NCBI GenBank assembly: GCA_963669155.1
Contig: OZ022591.1
Location: 12,763,207-12,827,206, forward strand
Origin: Arbacia lixula
Taxonomy: Eukaryota > Echinodermata > Echinoidea > Arbacioida > Arbaciidae
Length of the DNA stretch: 64,000 nucleotides
Direction of reading: 5' to 3'
Shown piece after piece: positions 48,771 to 59,828 of this stretch. The translations under genes and the position numbers were made by a program. Position 1 is the first letter of the stretch; each line of letters starts with the position of its first letter. The notes beneath the pieces are model-generated. The model was not told the origin of the DNA. It did no database searches and saw only the letters and a program-made list of their open reading frames with translations.

Positions 48771-48955
48771 ATAATTTGTCCTGTGAATGTGGTTGCCCTT
48801 TTAAAGGGATGACTGGACCAGAGAAAGGAAGGAACTACGTACAGTGCCCTCGGGGACGAAGCTCAGGAAATGCTGATAGCGGATGTCAAGCAATAATCTT
48901 CCGCGCAGCTAGACGAGAAGTTCCACGTTCATCTTCATTATTACGGTCTGGTATA
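48770..48955 (+). other. Open segment with a Cys-rich, GRF-zinc-finger-like motif
   Basis: Translation in the frame ending at 48958 gives CECGCPFKGMTGPEKGRNYV then QCPRG and a later Cys. The spacing Cys-x-Cys, (x)PxKGRxY and xxCP is reminiscent of GRF-type zinc fingers, which also occur in some transposon proteins. The segment is short, has no clear exon borders, and may be a decayed mobile-element fragment. Weak call. Confidence 0.25.
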
Positions 48956-49302
48956 TAGACTACTTCACGCTGTCTACCAGGCCAGCGCAACAGGAGACGG
49001 AACCGACAGAAGCGCTACGCCAGGCCCCTGGATGGTCAAGAATGTATTTCTTCCACAAAAAACACCTCAAATATTAAAACACACAATTACTATTGGTTAT
49101 TTATCCATCTAAATGTCTTTTATCAAAACTTAAGTAAACCTGATTATTCCGCGTTTACAATCCTGTTTCTGCGGAGATAGTTATGTGTTTTCCTTTGTAG
49201 TAGTTGATAAGGTTAAGCATCGTTTTACACCCCGGATGCGGATGGCATTCATTACTAAATTATCACGAAGTGGAAAGATCAGTTCAATTTTAGAGTCCGG
49301 TT

Positions 49303-49584
49303 GTGGTCAAGTTCAAATCTCTTCGCATTATCAAGGATGTATTATATTGGTTAGTAGGACACATCTTCAGATTGAAAGGTTTGAAGCAGGACATCGTCCA
49401 AGTGAAAGTATTAAGTATAAGGAGAAGAGGAATACCGGCGAATAGATGGTTAGAAGGAATTACTAAAGAAACTAGGCAATCTTTGAGGGAACTAATCATG
49501 CTTGCACAAGATAGAACAGCATGGGGAAAGTTCATTGGGTCATCAGGAATCGAGAACGAGTCGATGGCACTTAACAACAAATGA
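49303..49584 (+). pseudogene. Remnant of a LINE reverse transcriptase 3' end
   Basis: The translated segment contains YWLVGHIFRL, then RRRGIPANRWLEGI and a Leu-rich stretch ending LAQDRTAWGKFI. This order (GHxxR, RRGRPxxRWxD-like, AxDRxxWR-like) is the usual C-terminal tail of non-LTR reverse transcriptases. The catalytic core is absent upstream, so it is a 5'-truncated dead copy. The clade cannot be assigned from this tail. Confidence 0.7.
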
Positions 49585-49883
49585 TATTGGTATTTAAAAC
49601 AAATTTCGTTTTGTTTTGTTTTGTTTTAAATCACCTGCTAAAACGATTTTGGTTTCGGAATGCAAAGGGATCATGCGAGGCTGATGGGCGGCAATGCTCG
49701 TTTTCTGATGACACCCCTTCCCCCATCCTGTCCCCACCCCACCCCCACCCCTCCCCATCTCGTGGAGCTGTCGTCACGGCATGCCCGTTGCGATGATGTC
49801 GGCACGCGCCGAGCCAAACGCGGCTAACAGCTGGGGAGCACAGGCCGTGTGGTGGTGTCTCGGGACCAGGGCACGCATGTCAT

Positions 49884-49996
<113 letters not shown>

Positions 49997-50188
49997 CAAG
50001 ATAACTGAAGTGCTAGTCTAAGTTAAAGGTTGCTGTGTGTGACCCCCTTTCCCTTCTTTTGCAGTACGATAATCACAAATTAGTTTGGACACATAGTTTC
50101 TAGGCTGCCGACTTCATGGTCACAGCTGAGTCTGTTAACAACTATGTCTAGTAATACAGACTAGGTCCTAATTCCTGATCGCATTGAG

Positions 50189-50561
50189 TTAAAGGGCATA
50201 TACTGTACTGGGAAGGCAAAAAAGCCTTCAAAATGTAATTGCTAGCAATCTTCTTGCCAATGGTCTTAAATTCATGAATTGTCTATTTTAGAAGCTTGCT
50301 GAAAGTTATTTGCCCTCAAATGATCTACATTTGGAGTAATGAGTGATTAAATCACAAATCCTCAAAATGTTCGGCCCAAACATTTTGAGGATTTAATCAT
50401 TAATCATTAATTTCTCCATATGTAGATCATTTGAGGGCAAATAACTTTCAGCAAGCTTCTAAAATGAACAATTCATGAATTTAAGACCATTAGCAAGAAG
50501 ATTGCTAACAATTACATTTTGAAGGCTTTTTTGCCTTCCCAGTACAGTATATGCACTTTAA
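50189..50561. mobile_element. TTAA-bounded palindromic element, family B, complete copy (373 bp)
   Basis: The left end TTAAAGGGCATATACTGTAC is mirrored by GTACAGTATATGCACTTTAA. The two arms are complementary almost to the centre, which reads AAAATGTTCGGCCCAAACAT. Partial copies lie at 31217-31454 and 41047-41365. No coding capacity. Confidence 0.85.
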
Positions 50562-51238
50562 GGCTAAGTGATCGTGAAAAACCAGGCACGAGCCGAAAAC
50601 GCGAAATAATGAGGATAAAACAAGTTGTAATGGATCGGGCGGAGGTGTGGGCGGAGATTCATCATATCACACCAACCGTGTCCAAACGAGTTTTCAAACT
50701 CTCTTCTGCTTGGGTAATATCATGCAGAATAAATTGTGAAGTGAGAGAATCAGAGAGCAACCTTTCAATAACGAATGGAAAAAGAAGGAATTGAGAACAT
50801 CCCTCGGCTCATAGAGAATAGCCTTACTCCTAGGCTGATTCGTCTGTTTTTATCTCAAACATTTCCGAATCCATTCGGGACGAAGACCTTTATAGAGCAA
50901 AACTGATCACTAGTTAGCTTTTTCAATTGGTAACATGATTGTTTTCAAATTACAGTATTATTATAAAATTGTAGGCACATTCACTTAAGAATTAAAAAGA
51001 CGTCAAAACGACACAATTTAGAACAATAAGTGTACCAATTTAAAAAGCGAAAGTGTGATTTCAACTTTTTCGGCGCATCGCTAATTTCAAGAGTCAGTGA
51101 TCATTTTTACCGTTATTTTGCTTTTAAAAATCATTACAAAGGTAATATCACTAAATGCCACAAATGGATTCATCTTGTACAGTTGTGCTCTTTCATGTGA
51201 TACGTGTTGTGTTTTTTCTTTAGAGTTGATATCAAGAC

Positions 51239-51767
51239 TTAAAGACAGCCAGTCCCTTTTTCAGATCATAACAAAACCATCGAAACATTGGCAAAACATA
51301 TAGAGAAGTGTTAGCAAGCTCTATATTCACAATTTGAAACTGATACGTAGTGTAAAATTCAAATAATGCACGTAAACAACGTCCGATTAATAGTCTTTAC
51401 CTCAGGCTCTTAGCAGTTTGTGTTGAAATATCTGTTTTATTAAGTAATCTGTTTATTAAATTATGAAACGCATTATGACAAAAAATTGTTCTGTGGAAGG
51501 AATCATCTCCAAAGTTTGATAGTTATTCATAAAATTAGGATTTCACACACGTATAATAACCACATAGATACTGTAACAAAGACTAATACTTTTTTCGTGG
51601 TACGAAAAAAGTCGGTTTGAAATTTAACGACTGAATTTGTTTACACATACAGAAAGCTTCAACATGCTATATTCTTAGAAATGGTCTTGAATCACACTCT
51701 CTTCAATTTACGATCGTGATAGACGATTTCAAATTTTAAGCTTGCAAAAGGGACGAACAATCTTTAA
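51239..51767. mobile_element. TTAA-bounded element, family C, long copy 2 (529 bp)
   Basis: Same orientation and nearly the same sequence as 34100-34624, including GATACGTAGTGTAAAATTCA and CAATTTACGATCGTGATAG. It has TTAA ends and inverted termini. Confidence 0.82.
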
Positions 51768-53131
51768 AGCACCAAACTACATGTACTTATTTGTGGTACT
51801 TGGTGTCCCGAATGCGTTAAATCTGAACTTAAAAACTTTTCCCTCTTTATTCTATCGTGCTACCTCCATTTTATCCCGTTTTTCTGTTTAAAACACCGAA
51901 AACCAAAGCTAAAGTAAAGTAAAGTAAAGTGTAAATGAAATCACTTCTCCTCTTTTTCACTTTTCATTGCCTTTCTTCACCCCATAAGTGGGTCAATTAT
52001 CCAAAAGAATGCAACCACACGCTTTCACCTAAATTTTTACTATTTTCTAAAAAGTGTTTATTAGTGTAATACCTTGTTATGGTTGCAATACATCATAAAG
52101 AAATTTACTCGACAGCCTGGAATCTAGACTACGCGCAGAATCAAGGGTAGGAATTCACGATTTACGATGATGAGGGCGTTATTGTTGTTGGAGAAGAGGT
52201 TTAGTCAGTCGCCTAATAAGATTTCAGCTTCAATAGAGAGCGGTGAAACCTATATGTTGGTTTTATTTGGGTGGTTGTTGTGTTGCAGGTATTCTGGAAC
52301 AATTCAGAGCTGTTTCGAAAACCCCTTTTTATTATCATTCCGACCTTTTTGTGACTTTCGTATTAACTTCAGTCCCTTCTCCCTCTCCTCCTCCTTCTCG
52401 TCTTCTTTTTCATCTCATTCTTCTCCATGATCTGTATGTTGGTTGATGTAGAGACGCGTTCCAAACTTCGAATAACATTATCTTCATGTTTTGTTATTCA
52501 CTTCTTTTTAAAAAAAAAAAAAAGTCACCATTGCAACATTGCCTGCATCCAATAACAATGAGAATAAACTATCAAGGAATAACGGTTGAAACATTATTAT
52601 CATAATGTCACTCTTATCTCTTCAGTACTAATCAAACATTATAGTTAAACATTATAGTTTGGTTTGTACACAACAATCGTGTACACTATCGCAACATTAG
52701 ACATGATACCACAGAGACAGAAGGTATGTGACGATCAGTTCCTTACTGGATTGGACTGCTCATCCCAACAGTCAGCATTGGGAATAAACGCTTGAAATTC
52801 TGATAATAATGCCTTGTTTTGGTACCATCACGCACATATCCCCGTACATAACACGTGCAACAGGAAGATACCCCATGCAACAAGCTTGGTACCTGTAGGA
52901 GAGAGTGGGGAGGATACGGGGGCTCCAGATCGGGACTGGGAAGGGCAGTTTAATTCGCATTCTTAGCTATTGTTTCCCAAATCCTATTGAGCGGTTATTG
53001 AGCAGATGTGTGGAGGAGGAGGAACAGAAGATGAGAGAGAGGGAGAGAGAGAGAAAAAAAAAGAATCGTCATACCCTCTCAATTTGCCCCGTGGGCACTG
53101 CGGGGAGAGCGATACAATAGACGGGCGAAGT
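51768..53131. other. Region upstream of the Hes promoter
   Basis: No gene recognised. It includes short pyrimidine tracts and a small GA run near 53030-53054. Confidence 0.5.
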
Positions 53132-53139
53132 TTCCCACG
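53132..53139 (-). promoter_or_regulatory. Su(H)/RBPJ site upstream of Hes
   Basis: TTCCCACG, the complement of CGTGGGAA, about 0.55 kb before the inferred start of transcription. It is the nearest upstream exact site and so the best candidate for direct Notch input. Confidence 0.5.
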
Positions 53140-53471
53140 CTCGTCGAGCGACGAAAAGCCCACGCGCTCCCACGGTTCCACTGCATTGTATGGGATGACA
53201 TAGGATTAAGCCAACAATCATTGCTCTTTCATTGTTGCCCCAGCGTTCGATTTTCTCTTTTTTCTCTCTCCCCCGTCAAACATTTGCGGTGAGCACGGCG
53301 GGTGAATCAGTGAAGCGACTTGCTCTTTTTCCCCCTCGTCCATCGGCAGTACGTGGGCCTGCCGGTGGTAGCAGTGAGTGACCTCCGTGTGTATTATTGT
53401 TATCGTTTCGGACACAAGTCACGCGCCGGAGCTGTTTGCTCAATAAAGCCACCCAACAAACGCGTGCTCCC

Positions 53472-53610
53472 ATTGGTCGCCTGACCGGCCCCGGTGCCTT
53501 AGTCAACAGTGGCCGCGACCAATGAGATTAGCGCGTCCACGCGTGGTGCGCCCTCCCAGGGAGCCCCGTGCGAGGCGAGCGAGGCGGATGCACAGCGCGC
53601 TGTGATTGGT
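53472..53610 (+). promoter_or_regulatory. Three CCAAT boxes of the Hes promoter
   Basis: ATTGGT at 53472-53477, ACCAAT at 53518-53523 and ATTGGT at 53605-53610, at 50-190 bases before the TATA box. The spacing is typical of NF-Y sites in animal promoters. Confidence 0.6.
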
Positions 53611-53659
53611 CGGTGTGTGGGGGAATGTGCACGCTCGAGCGCCAGCGGCACGCGCTGCC

Positions 53660-53690
53660 TATATAAGCCGGTCGCTCGCCGTGTAACTTT
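53660..53690 (+). promoter_or_regulatory. TATA box and inferred transcription start of Hes
   Basis: TATATAA at 53660-53666 sits in GC-rich sequence. Transcription would begin near 53690, giving a 5' UTR of about 150 bases. An in-frame TGA at 53811-53813 precedes the start codon. Confidence 0.7.
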
Positions 53691-53837
53691 ACCAATTACT
53701 CTCTCGCTTCCAGTTCTAGCGCTATCCTCTCAAACACGCGTGCTACTACTCTACCACTACCACTACTTCACCGCCACTCGCTTGGGAGTTTATACTTGAT
53801 TTCGATCAGCTGACACTACTTGCATTACCAACCAACC

Positions 53838-53891
53838 ATGCTTCCCACAAGCGCCTATCAACAGATGGATCTATGCAGCAGCCGACCTAGG
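53838..53891 (+). CDS. hes: Hes exon 1
   Basis: 18 codons, MLPTSAYQQMDLCSSRPR, ending before GTACGT. It joins in phase 0 to exon 2 at the start of the basic region, the same junction used in vertebrate Hes1. Confidence 0.85.
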
Positions 53892-55781
53892 GTACGTTGC
53901 ATCTTCAACTTTTCTCTCCTGTCTCCTAACCTCAATAGCTGATCCTTCTATTTTTGTCCTCGCTGACTTCTTCTCACTTGTTGCATATTTTCTGATGTTA
54001 TTTTCTTTAACTTTATATAATTCTTTTTCTATGTATCCTTAGGCCTAAGTTCCTATCTTTCGTTCACATATATGATTTACACATGTCAGTGTTATATTCC
54101 TGTACTTATGATTTTTGTATCCTTGTTTTATTTCTCCAGACTGCCAAGCACTTGACAGAACGCAAGAGGAGGGCACGAATCAACGACAGCCTTCTCCAGC
54201 TCAAGAGCATGGTCTTCCCTGCCGTGCGAAAAGATGTAAGTATTCCCAATCATTTCAAACTCAACTGTACATCTCCTCAATATCTACCTATTGCAAAATA
54301 CCATGCAATTCTTACAGCTATGTGGGATACATCACTCTTTAGCTCTTTGCCTATATCGATCTTGCTCGAACTTGTGCACTTGCCATCCATAGATTTTCAA
54401 ATTTGGCGCTTTCTCTTTGGCCGCGAGATCCATAGGCCACCCAGCCGTGATTACGCGGGAAGTTACCCATCCTTTTTGTCTCTCTCAAGACGTATCTTTG
54501 TCCTTCTAAAGAATCTTCTCTTCATCCAGTTATTGATTAATTAAATCCACAGCTCGCTTTTTGTTTGCTATGGTGCATCTCTCTAGTGTGTGAGAGACGG
54601 GAGAGCAAAACGTGCGAACATTTGTTTGTTCGAAGCTAACAGCAACCGCAGTTTACCCGGTTGAAGCCAATACACAATTGAATAGAAGAAGGGGGGGGGG
54701 GGGGGGCAACTTTGGTGGGAGCTATTGATGCAGGACCGTGGGAAAGTCGGAGCGAGGGGTAATCCACGGTGCTTACCTCGCCCGCCGTCCTAACCGCAGC
54801 TGGGCGGTCGAGGCTGGGCTGCCCCGCTTCGCTTGGTGCGTGGGTCTTGACTCGACTCTCCCATGGTCTTGTTTACCGAAGCATTTTTTTTTTCGGCGTG
54901 TGGTGGTTTTCGAGTTGCCACTTACCATCTTAAACAGTCTGGCACCAAAAGTGACCTTTCTCGTTCCTAGTATTTATTTCGATTAAGATTTAAAGTGTGA
55001 TCCGCATTCATGTTTCTTGTTGAATCGCAATACTTATGAATTTTCTCCTTTTTTTTCTTCTCATCTCTAGATCACTCGCCACCCTAAGATGGAGAAAGCC
55101 GACGTCTTGGAGATGACCGTTCGTTATCTGAAAGACATCCAGAACCCGACTTCTGCTGGCAGTGAGACGACGGGCGTGACCAACTACCACGCTGGCTTTA
55201 CCGAATGCCTGAGCGAGGTGTCTACCTTCATGGCCTCCTGTGAGAGCATTGACATCGAGACCCGACTTCGTCTCCTGGGACACCTCGCTGATCGTTGCAG
55301 CACCATCAACGAGCCCGAGCAGAAACCCGATGTATCCCGCCTGCAAGTGCCGACGCCGCAACAGTCACCGTGCACGACACCAACTCCGCCTCCCGCTCCT
55401 GCATCGCGAGTTGCGGCGCCTCCCACCGTTCCAGCAGCTCAGATTGTTACCCCCGCCATGTCATCACCGCAGCAGTTCGCCGCTGCGCCCGGCGGTATGG
55501 TCCTCCTCCTCCAAGCCATGCAGCAGCAGACCCCACCCACGGCACCAACAACGCAGGTCATCTCCGTCCGAGTTCCCTGCAACGACGGCGGTGTCCTCAC
55601 CCCGCCTCAGTCGCCTATCTCACCCGAGCCAGTCATGACGACGACTCCCACCACCCGACTGACCCCGTCCCCAGTCGACCTCAAGCCGTCCAAGGCTGCG
55701 CTGGACATCCACAGCCACCGCATGTCACCGTACCAGAAGCCGGTGCGAGCCGCCGAGAAGCAGGTGTGGCGACCATGGTAG
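53838..55781 (+). CDS. hes: Hes family bHLH-Orange transcriptional repressor (complete, 3 exons)
   Basis: Exons 53838-53891, 54140-54235 and 55071-55781 join in phase to 286 codons plus TAG. Residues about 19-75 are the bHLH (ERKRRARINDSLLQLKSMVF, then RHPKMEKADVLEMTVRYLKD), about 87-128 the Orange domain (YHAGFTECLSEVSTFM, RLRLLGHLADRC), followed by a Pro/Thr/Gln-rich region and WRPW at the very C-terminus. Hes proteins are nuclear repressors that recruit Groucho through WRPW and act downstream of Notch. Intron positions before the basic region and after RKD match vertebrate Hes1; the third Hes1 intron is absent. The basic region reads KHLTERKRRARIN, with His where Hes proteins have Pro. The start at 53838 has A at -3 and follows an in-frame stop. 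In sea urchins, HesC is a candidate identity, but the paralogue cannot be settled here. Confidence 0.95.
54140..54235 (+). CDS. hes: Hes exon 2 (basic region and helix 1)
   Basis: Between TTTCTCCAG and GTAAGT; 32 codons containing the basic region and helix 1, ending at RKD. Phase 0 on both sides. Confidence 0.95.
54690..54706. repeat. Poly-G in Hes intron 2
   Basis: About 17 G residues. Confidence 0.9.
54737..54744 (+). promoter_or_regulatory. Su(H)/RBPJ site in Hes intron 2
   Basis: An exact CGTGGGAA about 0.5 kb inside the 835-bp intron. Its flanks (GACCGTGGGAAAGT) are identical to those at 47652-47666. Confidence 0.45.
55071..55781 (+). CDS. hes: Hes exon 3 (helix 2, Orange, WRPW)
   Basis: Starts after TCATCTCTAG with ITRHPKMEKADVLEMTVRYL and encodes the remainder of the protein, ending WRPW and TAG. 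Codon use is GC-rich compared with surrounding DNA. Confidence 0.96.
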   Translation: MTRHPKMEKADVLEMTVRYLKDIQNPTSAGSETTGVTNYHAGFTECLSEVSTFMASCESIDIETRLRLLGHLADRCSTINEPEQKPDVSRLQVPTPQQSPCTTPTPPPAPASRVAAPPTVPAAQIVTPAMSSPQQFAAAPGGMVLLLQAMQQQTPPTAPTTQVISVRVPCNDGGVLTPPQSPISPEPVMTTTPTTRLTPSPVDLKPSKAALDIHSHRMSPYQKPVRAAEKQVWRPW

Positions 55782-56190
55782 AAAACCCTTTTCTACCACA
55801 CGGACATTAGCTAACATGCCTACAGATTTCGTCATGAAAGTACTACATAAATCCTGTGCCTTGATGTTGTCACGTCGCCATCTTGTAAATGAACAGTGCA
55901 GTGAACTTTGTGAAGGGATGATGCGGGATAAATAGCAGTGAACTTGTAGACGATTCATCAACATCACGTCATCACTTACATCATCGTCATCATCACACAC
56001 TAACAAGATGGAACTGCACGCATGATCAACTGTTCACGGACATTTTCAACATCTTATATTTTGTTATTGCTTAAAGTTATATTTTCTTGCATATGTACAA
56101 AAGAAAAGAAATTTACTATTTATCGCTGGCCGATGGCAGCAAATATAATTCTTATGTATTTGAAATAAACGACAAAACAACCTTAACCAT
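55782..56190 (+). terminator. Hes 3' UTR and poly(A) signal
   Basis: AATAAA at 56164-56169 follows the stop by about 380 bases and is the first perfect hexamer, preceded by AT-rich sequence as expected of a 3' UTR. Confidence 0.7.
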
Positions 56191-57528
56191 TTTGTGTCCC
56201 TGAACTATCGTATACATTGTGATGTAGTGAGAGTGCGTGTATTGATGGTTTATCAGCGTATAATACGATCGAGGAAGGTGTGTACGTACGAGAGGAGTAA
56301 AAGGAGGTATTGTAAACATAAGGGAAAGTGAAGTGAACAGTTATGGGAATACTTCTTTTTTGAAAATGAGAGAGATACTGTATATTTCTGATGCTTTGAG
56401 CGTGAGAGAGTGTGGGGAGGGATGTGGAAATGTGTTCTCATGAAAGAGCGGTGAAAATAACATGTCTGATGACATGATTACAGCCATCCATTCGTCTCTT
56501 ATCTCATCTTTCTTTCAATCTTTCCGATTATCTTCTTTCTCCCTTAAATTTTCAAAAGACGCTTGCCTACTGTATGCGCGTTACCCAGCCACATGCCCTT
56601 TCTCGCCTCTTTCTTTCTCTCTTTTATTTTAACTCGTCTCACTTTCCTGTTTTCTTCTTTCCTTCCGTTGCGTCCCTAATTTCCTAGACTCTTTTTCTTT
56701 CTGGCCGACCTTTAACTTACTGTATCGCTTTTTCCTCTCTCTGCTGCAGTTTCTTGAACTGCAGTCCACATAAACCACACACACACAAACATAAAATATA
56801 AGCTATTGTGGGACGTCTGCATGACTCATGTTCAGAGATCAGCTCTCTGGCGTGAGCTACATCGATTCAAAAATAAGAATCGAAGAAAGAAGACTGAGAG
56901 AGAGGGGGAAGAACAAAGGAAGATACTGGGCTGAGGGCGGGAACTTAGAGCAGGTCCTTCACTCTTTCTTCGCTCACAACAATGGCACCTGTCTCGCTTT
57001 CCTGCTAGGCTTACGAACCGCCGCGTGGAGTGCCCGAATTAGCGATATCTACCCAACTCAGTTCGGCAACCGCGGAAGAAATGTGTACAGCGCCCTCCCT
57101 CGCCTATGTCATTATAGTGTGTTGTCATTACTAGTCGGAATTTTTTTTACTTTGGAAGTCTATTTTCCTCGTCTTCGCTTCATCCCTCCCATTCTCTCTG
57201 TCATACCCTCCTTATCTGTCTTTTCAGCACGTGTATTAATTTTGTAAATTCATATACATATACTCCTATATATATTTCTTTATCTGTCTCTCCACATGTA
57301 CCCGTAGGCCTAGATCCATATCATTGTTTTCAAAAGCTATTCAGAATCTTCCCTCCACTATCTTTCCAACTATAATCTATCAATACATCAATCAATCGAC
57401 CTTCCTAATTTTTTCTCTCCCATCATCGCCCAGGATATCTGATAGGCAAATCGTATCAACGTTGAATGTTCATGAATATCTAGCGTTCTAGTTAATATGT
57501 AATTTAATATACTGTAAAGGCTATTTCG
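56191..57528. other. Intergenic, no feature recognised
   Basis: An open frame at 56828-57247 has no recognised domain and is not called. Confidence 0.5.
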
Positions 57529-57872
57529 TAATTTGATAGACTGTAGTAGACATACCTGATGCAACGTTTTTTCCCCCACACGGTGTCTAATATTCCATTA
57601 TCTCTTTCTTACACCAGTAGTAAAATAAACCCAAACTCTCTGGCTATGTTTAACAGGTACCCGGGGTTGGCATACTTCTAACACGTACAACCAAGGCGCG
57701 TAATTTGATAGACTGTAGTAGACATACCTGATGCAACGTTTTTTTTCCCCACACGGTGTCTAATATTCCATTATAACTTTCTTACATCAGTAGTAAAATA
57801 AACCCAAAATCTCTGGTTATGTTTAACAGCTACCCGGGGTTGGCATACTTCTAACACGTACAACCAAGGCGC
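57529..57872. repeat. 172-bp tandem duplication
   Basis: TAATTTGATAGACTGTAGTA starts at 57529 and 57701; both units run to ACGTACAACCAAGGCGC with only scattered differences. Confidence 0.92.
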
Positions 57873-58373
57873 AAGCTATTGAGCGTGGATCGAATGCAGC
57901 TCCATGAAATTAACTCTTTGTGTGCCATTGACGCATTTTTACATACGAAATGCACACAAATCCCATAGAGCAGCAGTTTTGTCTGGTATACACAGGGTTA
58001 AGTGAGGTACCTCGCTGGAAGAGCGCGGGGAGAGAGACGAGGGAGGGGACACGGGAAAGATGGAACACGCGACCACAACTTGTGGCCACACGAGCTCCAC
58101 TCGACCTGAGTCAGACAACAAACAAGCCCAAATATGTGTACACAATCACTCCACGGAAATAGCTGCCCACCTCCCGCCAAAAAACAGCATTGTGGCGGTA
58201 AAGCCCGTGTTTTTTTTTCTCCCAAGCGCGTGTGTTCGTGTGGAGTGGGCTTATGTATTCTGCTGTCTGATGTCATCTTTTCGACCACGAATTAGTCACA
58301 AAGCTAATTTATTTAGCTGTGATTAATTTGAGGGGTGATTAAGACATAATAAAGAGAGGGAGAGATAGGAATG

Positions 58374-58383
58374 GAGAGAGAGA

Positions 58384-58415
<32 letters not shown>

Positions 58416-58438
58416 TAGAGAGAGAAAGAGAGAGATAA
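58374..58438. repeat. (GA)n microsatellite
   Basis: About 30 GA units with GATAG and AAAG interruptions. Confidence 0.93.
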
Positions 58439-58439
58439 A

Positions 58440-59634
58440 GATAACAATCTCATTTGAAGTCCAAGCATGCACGAGTGACGTTTTCAAAGATCGGCTCTTA
58501 TCCAAACATTATTCTATTCTAACCATCATGTCTAAATGCCGACCAATAAATCACAGCACCCTTCATCATTAAGCACCCTTATCGTCCTTATAGTGACCAC
58601 TGATAACGAAAATAAAATAAAATTTGATTTCCTTTCAATGATCATCTCTAATAACAATTATAATGTATAGTCTTAATATTACCATTGCCTTTGGGGTTGT
58701 AACATTGGAATCTTACCGAAAGAACCTCCCTGAAGACATGTGACACACAAAAAATCGATTTATAATACTGCATCTTACAGTATCCATAAACGCCAACATA
58801 ATATAAAATATCATTGATTATAAGATCAAAGAGCGTTCGAGAAATAGGTGTGTCGTCTGACAATCATTCCAGTGATCATTGCAGTCAAATGTTAGGACCT
58901 TGACTAACCGTACGATTTCTTATGATGTTTTTGCTTTTACACGTTGTGTTTTTGGTGATAATACGCACATAAAAACTGACATACAACAGTCAAGGGAGCG
59001 ATGCATCCCCACGTTTTGTTATGAGTACTTGGGTTAACGACTTTCTTCAACCCTGAAATTTTACAGCACGCAATGTCCAACGTTATCTGATTTAGATAAA
59101 GTGGTATAATGTCCAATGATACATTTAGAGTAAATGAAAATAGAAATACGTATTTATTTTGAAAGAAGTGAAAGAAAAACATAACAACATAGTTTAGTGA
59201 TAAATTATTACGGGAGGGGGTATTAATAAGACTACGGAATGAAAAAAGAATGAAAAAGATGTTATATGCAGTAAAGCAAAGCTGTAATATCTGCATCCTA
59301 ATAGATATGAGCTGAAACATTTTTTTTTCGCAGGGGGTAATAATTGTTAAGGACAAAAACTATACAATTGCTTCACAAGATCTGAGGGTCCTTGAAAGAA
59401 ATAAATCCCTAGTTTTTCAGGCCCCTGGATAGATTTTCACATTGACTAAAATCACATCGCTTTGTGCTAATTCAACCCTTATAATCCACGATAAAACCCC
59501 TCGATCTAATTAAAATCAATCCCCGTACCTACCAGCATAACGATGGTGTAATCGTTTCAGAGGAACACAACTCTTTAAAGGTATAAATGGATAAAAAGTC
59601 TTGGCATCATTTTGATAAATAAGGCGTTCTCGTA
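58440..59634. other. Intergenic, no feature recognised
   Basis: AT-rich, with no supported gene. Confidence 0.5.
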
Positions 59635-59828
59635 ATGTATTAACAACTTTGCCCCGAACTGCCTATAGCAGTGACGCGTTATCACATTCACTTGTGTTTC
59701 GTGATTCAGTTCCAATGGATGGAACACTCTAAATCCAGCATTAGTTGTTGCTACTCGGGCAAACCTTGGACCAGCTTTGGGGTTACCATTAGGAACGTAT
59801 TGTTTGAACAGCACAAATAAGATTTGAG
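59635..59828. repeat. Dispersed repeat fragment related to 22142-22340
   Basis: Shares TGACGCGTTAT, CCAATGGATGGAAC, TTAGTTGTTGCTACTC and AGCTTTGGGGTTACCATT in the same order as the other copy. Confidence 0.7.

Noticed and set aside
54083-54544. 153-codon frame starting upstream of Hes exon 2
   Set aside because: It reads through the exon 2 donor GTAAGT into intron 2; the spliced form gives the known bHLH continuation.
55008-55810. Alternative frames over Hes exon 3 on both strands (for example 55240-55638 and 55295-55810)
   Set aside because: GC-rich coding sequence keeps other frames open by chance; only the frame giving bHLH, Orange and WRPW is meaningful.
56828-57247. 139-codon open frame downstream of Hes
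   Set aside because: No recognisable domain, no splice or poly(A) context, and length within chance expectation.
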